The notes below the pieces were generated by a model. It made no database searches. It saw nothing but the letters and a program-made list of their open reading frames with translations, and was not told the DNA's origin. A program made the translations under genes and the position numbers. A stretch of 50,097 nt of DNA from Deinococcus arcticus (GTDB taxonomy: Bacteria; Deinococcota; Deinococci; Deinococcales; Deinococcaceae): the NCBI RefSeq assembly GCF_003028415.1, contig NZ_PYSV01000021.1, positions 1-50,097 on the forward strand. Direction: 5' to 3'. This document shows positions 45,345 to 50,097 of the stretch, piece by piece (position 1 is the stretch's first letter; each line of letters begins with the position of its first letter).

Positions 45345-46879
45345 CCCAGTTGCCGCGGCAGGAAGACCGGCGCGTCCTTCCGCGCTGGCGGGAGACCGCC
45401 ACCGCCGTCCAGCTGGGCGAAGCCAACAGCCTGAACGCTGCGCCGCCCAAGGAAGCGCAGCGTGTCCGGGCGCAGGCCAGCGTCCGCCTGTTGGAGTTAC
45501 AGACGGCATTTGCCCTACACCCTTCCGTGGGGCGGGCCGCTGAACTCACCGGCGCGGCCACCCTCCTGCGCCAGGTTGAGGGCGCGCAGGCCGCCGCCGC
45601 CTTTTTGCTGCGCCACCCTCACGACACCACAGCGCGGGTCTTGCAGGCCGCCCGGCACATCCTGGGCCAGCCGTTGGCCGGGTTGCGTTCCCTCCCCACA
45701 GCCAACCTGGATGAACTGGCCCCAGACGACATGCACAGTGAAGTGCGCCGGCTGCGCGCGAACCTGAACGCGTTTGGCCGCGACCCACTGGCCCACGTGG
45801 ACCTGGCCCGCATGTACGCCGCCCTGGGCGCGACCCGCAAGGCCGAGCGGCACCTGCGGGTCGCCGTGGGCCTGGCGCCGCACCACCGGCTGGTGCTCCG
45901 GGCGGCCGTGCGGTTTTACGTGCACGTTCAGGCGCCAGACGAAGCGGTTGATCTGCTCCGGCGTCAACCTCGTACCCCCCACGACCCCTGGCTGATGGCC
46001 GCCGAGATCAGCGCTGCCATGGTGGCGGGCCTGGTGCCCCGAAGCATCAAACGGGCGCGCGAAGTGCTGGACCGCCGGGAATTTCGGCCCCACCACATCA
46101 GTGAGCTGGCCGCGGCCCTCGGCACCCTGGAACTCCAGGACGCCAAACCCAAAACCGTGCGGCGGCGGCTCCAACAAGCGCTGGAGCAACCCACCGAGAA
46201 CGCCCTGGCGCAGGTGCAGTGGGCGGCCCCTCAAGTGCGTCTGAACCTGGATGAGCGCCAGTGGCCCGACGTGCCGCGCAACTTTGAGGCGGCCGGATGG
46301 GCCAGCTATGAAGCCCAGCAGTTTCAGGCGGCGCGCGCCGCTTACCTCGCATGGTTCCAGGATGAACCGTTTTCCGCAGAACCCGCGATCCTGGCGGGGT
46401 ATCTCTCGCACCTGCTTGATCCCACCCCCAGCCGGGCCATTGACCTCACGCGCATGGCGCTGGCCGCCTCCCCGGACGAGGACCTGCTGCTGAACAACAT
46501 GGCCTTCTACCTCGCTGAAGCCGGGCAGCTCGACCTGGCCCAGCAGTACCTCGCGCGGACCCAGCCGCTGCCCCCTGACACGGAACTGGGCCTCACGCTC
46601 AGCGCCACCCAGGGCCTGATCGCATTTCGCCGTGGCAACGAAGAACTGGGGCGCGCGCGCTATGAACAGGCCATCGCGGCGGCGCGCGCCCGGTCGCTGT
46701 GGGAATACGAAACGCTCGCCACGCTGTACTACAGCCGGGAACTGGCCCGCATTCAGGATCCATCTGCCCCGGAACGGCTGATGCGGGCGCGCCTCATGGC
46801 AGAAAAGATTGCGGAGCCTGGGCTGGTGCTGACCGCTCAGCGCGCCATGGCCGACGTGCTGGCCTTCAGTGAGGCGTAA
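45341..46879 (+). CDS. TPR-repeat protein coupled to the kinase
   Basis: 512 residues of helical hairpins. TPR-like units are seen around residues 140-175 (DPLAHVDLARMYAALGATRK), 320-350 (AAGWASYEAQQFQAARAAYL), 365-420 (DLLLNNMAFYLAEAGQLDLA) and 430-460. The N-terminal third is helical without clear repeats. There is no signal peptide or membrane helix. TPR proteins bring partners together; coupling to the kinase (GTGA overlap) suggests a substrate or scaffold. A strong terminator follows. Confidence 0.82.
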   Translation: MTQLPRQEDRRVLPRWRETATAVQLGEANSLNAAPPKEAQRVRAQASVRLLELQTAFALHPSVGRAAELTGAATLLRQVEGAQAAAAFLLRHPHDTTARVLQAARHILGQPLAGLRSLPTANLDELAPDDMHSEVRRLRANLNAFGRDPLAHVDLARMYAALGATRKAERHLRVAVGLAPHHRLVLRAAVRFYVHVQAPDEAVDLLRRQPRTPHDPWLMAAEISAAMVAGLVPRSIKRAREVLDRREFRPHHISELAAALGTLELQDAKPKTVRRRLQQALEQPTENALAQVQWAAPQVRLNLDERQWPDVPRNFEAAGWASYEAQQFQAARAAYLAWFQDEPFSAEPAILAGYLSHLLDPTPSRAIDLTRMALAASPDEDLLLNNMAFYLAEAGQLDLAQQYLARTQPLPPDTELGLTLSATQGLIAFRRGNEELGRARYEQAIAAARARSLWEYETLATLYYSRELARIQDPSAPERLMRARLMAEKIAEPGLVLTAQRAMADVLAFSEA

Positions 46880-46880
46880 A

Positions 46881-46909
46881 CGCGGGGGTGGCCTGAGGCC
46901 ACCCCCGCG
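46881..46909. terminator. Bidirectional terminator between convergent operons
   Basis: A perfect 13-bp stem, CGCGGGGGTGGCC (46881-46893) with GGCCACCCCCGCG (46897-46909), directly after the TPR stop. It separates the kinase/TPR operon from the convergent RelA/SpoT-like operon. Confidence 0.75.
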
Positions 46910-46922
46910 CAAGGTTCGCTGA

Positions 46923-47141
46923 TCAGGACGCTTTGAGCCGCAGGGCCGCCACCTGGGCGTCAAACTCCGCTTCTGTGATCACCCGCACCAGTCCGGTGTC
47001 ATCGCGGCGGATCATGGTGTAGTAGCGGGAGTTGTTCTCCAGGCGGCCCAGCTGGACATTAAAGGCCTGAACCACCGTCGCACCGTCGGGACGCTTCTCG
47101 ATTTTGACGGGCACGGTGCCCACCAGATAAAACTTGGTCAT
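46923..47141 (-). CDS. Small hypothetical protein (72 aa) coupled to the RelA/SpoT-like gene
   Basis: Starts MTKFYLVGTVPVKIEKRP, with an N-terminal beta-rich half (GATVVQAFNVQLGRLENNSR) and a C-terminal helix (TEAEFDAQVAALRLKAS). It has no Cys, signal or membrane segment. The ATG directly abuts the stop of the RelA/SpoT-like gene (TAGATG), so both come from one mRNA. No family recognised. Order and size recall the antitoxin of a toxSAS-type pair, but this is inference. Confidence 0.62.
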   Translation of the reverse strand: MTKFYLVGTVPVKIEKRPDGATVVQAFNVQLGRLENNSRYYTMIRRDDTGLVRVITEAEFDAQVAALRLKAS

Positions 47142-47804
47142 CTACTCACCGCCTCCCTCTGCACTGACGCTGGCCCAGACCTGCTGGTACATCAGTGTAC
47201 TCGCATCAATGAGTGTATCCAAGACAATCCGCTCAATGGCGGACAGTTCTGCCTTGCGTTCGAGGACCCGCCGCATTTCGTACAGGCGGTGCTCATAGGC
47301 GTCCAGCTCATCAAATGCCGCGTGACAGAACTTAATTTCCGCCGCGTGCCCCTGCACAGAGACCACAAACTGCAGGTCGCGGTAGCCACTGGCCTGAGGC
47401 TTGAGGAACCGGTCTTGAAAGGCCAGCACGTCAAAGCCCTCATGCACGCGCGCCGCCGCCGCGTATAGGGGGGCGAGTTGCCCAAACACGTATTTGCCCC
47501 CCAGGATGTCGAGTGGCACCAGACCGAACAGGTTACCTTTCTCTTCCGTGCGGGCCCAGCTTTTGATGCCGTTCGGCCGGGGGGTGGCCCGCGCGCCAGA
47601 GAGGGTGCCGAAGAGCGTGAGTTGAGAGAGGAATTCGTTGCTCAGGTCCTGCGCCTGGGCATAGGCTTCTTGCAGATTCTCGGTGGGTTGTCGAATCTCG
47701 GCTGGCCGTCTGGGAAAGCGTACACGAAGCGCGTGCGTGACGTTGAGCAGCTCGGCCGACAGCCCATGTGATGAGGCATTGGGGGAAAGGTCATCTGCCG
47801 TCAT
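47142..47804 (-). CDS. RelA/SpoT-like nucleotidyltransferase-fold protein
   Basis: 220 residues. Pattern of a RelA/SpoT synthetase-like fold: NGIKSWARTEEKGNLFGL (G-loop region), DILGGKYVFGQL (metal Asp), FQDRFLKPQASGYRDLQFVV and HAAEIKF (catalytic Glu position). Several synthetase residues are kept, though the match is distant and the basic G-loop is reduced. Such short proteins include small alarmone synthetases and toxSAS toxins that modify nucleotides or tRNA. A helical C-terminus follows (EHRLYEMRRVLERKAELS). The -10-like TAGACT upstream gives a nearly leaderless ATG at 47804. Confidence 0.62.
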   Translation of the reverse strand: MTADDLSPNASSHGLSAELLNVTHALRVRFPRRPAEIRQPTENLQEAYAQAQDLSNEFLSQLTLFGTLSGARATPRPNGIKSWARTEEKGNLFGLVPLDILGGKYVFGQLAPLYAAAARVHEGFDVLAFQDRFLKPQASGYRDLQFVVSVQGHAAEIKFCHAAFDELDAYEHRLYEMRRVLERKAELSAIERIVLDTLIDASTLMYQQVWASVSAEGGGE

Positions 47805-48093
47805 GGAAGGTGGTCCAGTCTACTCAAGAAGTTCTCCCCGCCTACGCTTGATCGCCAGGCAGGTGGCAGGCGCCGGCTGAGCACCGGAGGTCACGTCCGT
47901 GGCGCAGGGCAATGTATCGGAAAACCACTGCCCCTTTTTGCAGGAAGGAGGCATCGGCCGACCTGGCGTCTGTCTGGGACCGACGCAAAACAGGCTGCGA
48001 ATGGCCCTGAAGGCCGTTGCTGAAACCTGGTCCTGCACGGTGTGCCTTCAACTTCTGCCGCGCGTCCGTCTCGCCCCCCGTACAGTAGGTGTT

Positions 48094-49320
48094 ATGGAGA
48101 CTCCAGGCATCTGGGCGCGGATGCGCGCCTTTACCCGTGGCGAGCGCGACGCGCAGACCCTCTACGCCTACCGGCAGGCGGGTGCGGCGGTGCATCCCCT
48201 GCTGGACGCGGCGGAACGCCGCCGCTTCGACCTGCTGGTGGGCGGCGTCAGTCCCTTTGCCCTCAAGCGCCATGTGGGGCTGGAACTGGCCTGCGCCTGG
48301 AACGCTTTCGCCCTGCAAACCCTGGGGGACAAGATGCTGGCGGCCGATGAAACGGCCGATCCAGGCACCGTGGGCTTCGTGCCGCCCGTAACATTTGATC
48401 AGGTGGAGGCCTATTACCAGCAGGTGCAGCGCTGGCTGGGTCACGCCAGCCAGGCGACCCATGATCCCGACTTTGACCTGCCCCAGGGCACCCTGCCCGC
48501 TGCCCTGCCGGCCTGGTCGCCCGTGGAGCCCTGTCCCCGGCCCCACCTGGAGGCCATGATGGCGGCGCTGGAGGCCATGCGCCTGCATGCCGAAGCGGCG
48601 ATGCACGGCCTGGAGGAGGCCACGCCCCCCAGCGATCAGGCCAGACTCGCCAAGCTTCGAGGTCAGTTTGCCGAAGCCATGTCCAAAGCCCAGTACGCCG
48701 CGGGCATGTACCGGCCGAACGCCTCCGCCGAACTGCATGAGCAGATTGAAACCCAGGCCAAAGCCGCCATTGAAGCCCTGTACCGGGCCGGCCAACTGAT
48801 CAGCTACCCGGCCCTGATGAATGAGCGCCCGCCGGGCACAGGCGCGCCCAAGCGCCCACGGGGAGGTGGGCCCTTCCTGCGCACGCCGCTGCCCGGCGAG
48901 AAGGGGTTTGACCCCTGGGCCATGACCGATCCAGCGTCCACCGCGTCCCTGAAACGCAACCCGGATGCAGCGCGCGTGATTGCCGAGATGTGGGCCCTGG
49001 ACCCCGATCCAGCCGCAAGTGTGGCCCTGTGGGATGACATCCGGCGCGCCGTGGAGACGGGTGGCGCCGCCATCGCCCAGACCAGCAGTGGCACGCCCGT
49101 CGGCTTTTACTTCTGCACACCCTACTGCGCCATTTACGAGGCCAAGCGGCCACTGCGGCTGGGCGACACGTCGGTGGCGCCGGGGGAGCGCTTCACCCTC
49201 GAATGTGCGGCGGAAGGCGTGCGGGTTGGCTACCCCTTCAAACGGGAAATTGTGACTGGCACGTTTCAAAGCGCGGCCATTGATTACTGCGACCCGGATC
49301 AACCGCCCCCCCACGAGTAA
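48094..49320 (+). CDS. Hypothetical protein, 408 residues
   Basis: Soluble, Ala-rich protein starting METPGIWARMRAFTRGERDA. The N-terminal half is mostly helical (HVGLELACAWNAFALQTLGD, KAQYAAGMYRPNASAELHEQ). The C-terminal 130 residues are beta-rich (TPVGFYFCTPYCAIYEAKRP, RFTLECAAEGVRVGYPF). No signal or membrane segment. The ATG has a leaderless context (TACAGT, 48081-48086). It diverges from the RelA/SpoT-like operon. No family recognised. Confidence 0.62.
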   Translation: METPGIWARMRAFTRGERDAQTLYAYRQAGAAVHPLLDAAERRRFDLLVGGVSPFALKRHVGLELACAWNAFALQTLGDKMLAADETADPGTVGFVPPVTFDQVEAYYQQVQRWLGHASQATHDPDFDLPQGTLPAALPAWSPVEPCPRPHLEAMMAALEAMRLHAEAAMHGLEEATPPSDQARLAKLRGQFAEAMSKAQYAAGMYRPNASAELHEQIETQAKAAIEALYRAGQLISYPALMNERPPGTGAPKRPRGGGPFLRTPLPGEKGFDPWAMTDPASTASLKRNPDAARVIAEMWALDPDPAASVALWDDIRRAVETGGAAIAQTSSGTPVGFYFCTPYCAIYEAKRPLRLGDTSVAPGERFTLECAAEGVRVGYPFKREIVTGTFQSAAIDYCDPDQPPPHE

Positions 49321-49435
49321 ACCGGCGCTCTGAAGGTCACCTGAGGACGACAACCCGGCGCAGGCCAGGGGCGGGGGCAAGGACGTTCACCAGTTCCGCC
49401 GCCGCCCATCCACCCTGCACGGCTCATCAGGATTC

Positions 49436-49468
49436 GGGTACACCCGTGATGGAAGAACGGGTGTACCC
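49436..49468. terminator. Hairpin between convergent genes
   Basis: A perfect 12-bp stem, GGGTACACCCGT (49436-49447) with ACGGGTGTACCC (49457-49468), 116 bases past the 48094-49320 stop. A second small stem (7 bp) lies at 49511-49528. No T-run. Confidence 0.55.
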
Positions 49469-49553
49469 CACCGAAGACAGAAGGAAAAACGGGGACGGAG
49501 CGGCGTGAAGGCACCGAAACTTCGGTGCCGGAACGGATGATCCGGAATCCGGC

Positions 49554-49985
49554 TCAGGTCTCTGCCCCGATTGGCTCCACAAATCCCTTGTACGCAGCAA
49601 GGAACACCATGGCAACAACCGTCATGGCCACGAGGGCATACCGGAGTTCCGATTGAGGCAGGCCTCCCGCGCCTTCCCAGAACAGGCTCACCAGTTTGCC
49701 GCCGGATGTCCCCGCCGCAATGACGCCCAGCAGGGCGGCCATCAGCCATTGGAACTGCTGTCTCTTGAAATTTCGACGTTCTTTGAATTTTTCAAGATTC
49801 AGAGTCGTATTGAATGCGATGGCCGCTCTTGTTGCTTCGATGTTGTGCGCCTTCTGTACCTCAGTGAACCAATCATTGAGCTCACCGAAGTGAAAAGGAC
49901 GTCGACTGGCGTAGTCATATAACGTCTGGCGCTTCCGGTTGGTGATCAGCTCCTCAACAGTGTGGGCGTGCTCAGTACCCGACAC
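49554..49985 (-). CDS. Membrane protein with two C-terminal helices, hypothetical
   Basis: 143 residues. The soluble N-terminal half is helical and charged (TNRKRQTLYDYASRRPFHFG, NTTLNLEKFKERRNFKRQQF). Two membrane helices follow (WLMAALLGVIAAGTSGG and ALVAMTVVAMVFLAAYKGF). The GTG at 49985 overlaps the stop of the upstream gene by 14 bases. No family recognised. The topology would place the N-terminus inside. Possible effector of a small two-gene unit with its partner. Confidence 0.62.
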   Translation of the reverse strand: MSGTEHAHTVEELITNRKRQTLYDYASRRPFHFGELNDWFTEVQKAHNIEATRAAIAFNTTLNLEKFKERRNFKRQQFQWLMAALLGVIAAGTSGGKLVSLFWEGAGGLPQSELRYALVAMTVVAMVFLAAYKGFVEPIGAET

Positions 49986-50097
49986 TTTCTGGGGAGTGCG
50001 TGTGGAACGGCGTCAAGAGGTCAATCAAGTCGCCCAGGCGGGCTGACTCCCGGCCGAGCGACCGTACCAGTTCCCGCAAACCCATCTTCACCACGCT
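49972..50097 (-). CDS. C-terminal part of an unknown gene (leaves the window)
   Basis: 41 codons up to a stop at 49972-49974, open to the window edge: SVVKMGLRELVRSLGRES, then ARLGDLIDLLTPFHTHSPES. It overlaps the next gene by 14 bases in a different frame, which suggests one operon. Helical, amphipathic; nothing recognised. Confidence 0.5.
   Translation of the reverse strand, partial: SVVKMGLRELVRSLGRESARLGDLIDLLTPFHTHSPESVGY

Noticed and set aside
43863..46963. Large minus-strand open frames opposite the flavoprotein, kinase and TPR genes
   Set aside because: Composition of reversed coding DNA; the plus strand has clear motifs.
47842..49380. 512-codon minus-strand frame opposite the 408-aa gene
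   Set aside because: Gly/His/Arg-rich without motifs; the plus-strand protein has a leaderless promoter and natural composition.

Overview
The window is GC-rich, gene-dense bacterial DNA that most resembles the genus Deinococcus. Protein composition, the many leaderless genes (a -10 box 6-7 bases before the start codon) and the mix of metal resistance, RES/Xre modules and insertion sequences all fit; the genus is an inference from style, not from a marker gene. No rRNA, tRNA or CRISPR array was seen. Two recombinase genes (one dead), three IS remnants or copies and broken genes mark it as an accessory region, such as a megaplasmid or genomic island.

Layout. 1-4.3 kb: an IS end cutting an RHS/TIG secreted protein, a di-haem peroxidase, a decayed tyrosine recombinase and three unknown genes. 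4.4-9.6 kb: a cation/proton antiporter cluster. On the minus strand lie a new 43-aa membrane peptide, an ion transporter of the NhaD/ArsB type and a CPA1 antiporter; divergent from them lie nhaA and a DUF1648 protein. The two divergent leaders carry matching RNA hairpins, a candidate riboswitch. 9.8-11.7 kb: an intact tyrosine recombinase, a truncated IS5-type transposase and a PH-domain protein. 11.8-26.4 kb: envelope and copper genes, namely an SH3 protein, two near-identical OmpR-type response regulators, a histidine kinase, lgt, a BNR lipoprotein, DUF305, a C39-like peptidase, a TlpA-like thioredoxin, DUF3105, a class B PBP, a P1B-type ATPase with an unusual CPD motif and a membrane protein with a His-rich tail. 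Eight of these genes share one promoter layout with 11-bp tandem repeats (TTTACA-N5-TTTACA), pointing to a single regulon. 27-28.9 kb: a Xre/RES toxin-antitoxin pair and a probable gene fragment. 29-32.8 kb: an ICMT-family methyltransferase, a ZIP transporter coupled to a multicopper oxidase, and a divergent DtxR/MntR-type repressor.

32.8-41.7 kb: an IS1182-type element sits just upstream of an arsenic operon (arsR, arsC, aquaporin, second arsC-like phosphatase, metallophosphoesterase, trxB). A lone Mrr-like nuclease and a second arsR unit (54-aa protein, DUF6428, MFS) follow. 41.6-44.2 kb: a second Xre/RES pair whose toxin end is rearranged, and a CzcO-like flavoprotein. 44.2-50 kb: a protein kinase/TPR operon converges on an operon of a RelA/SpoT-like protein and a 72-aa protein, followed by unknown genes.

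How it fits together: the arsenic operon reduces arsenate with thioredoxin power and lets arsenite leave through the aquaporin channel. The copper/envelope regulon appears to couple metal efflux with lipoprotein maturation, redox folding and peptidoglycan synthesis. The multicopper oxidase/ZIP pair may couple metal oxidation with transport. The kinase/TPR plus RelA/SpoT-like block is the best candidate for an undescribed system.
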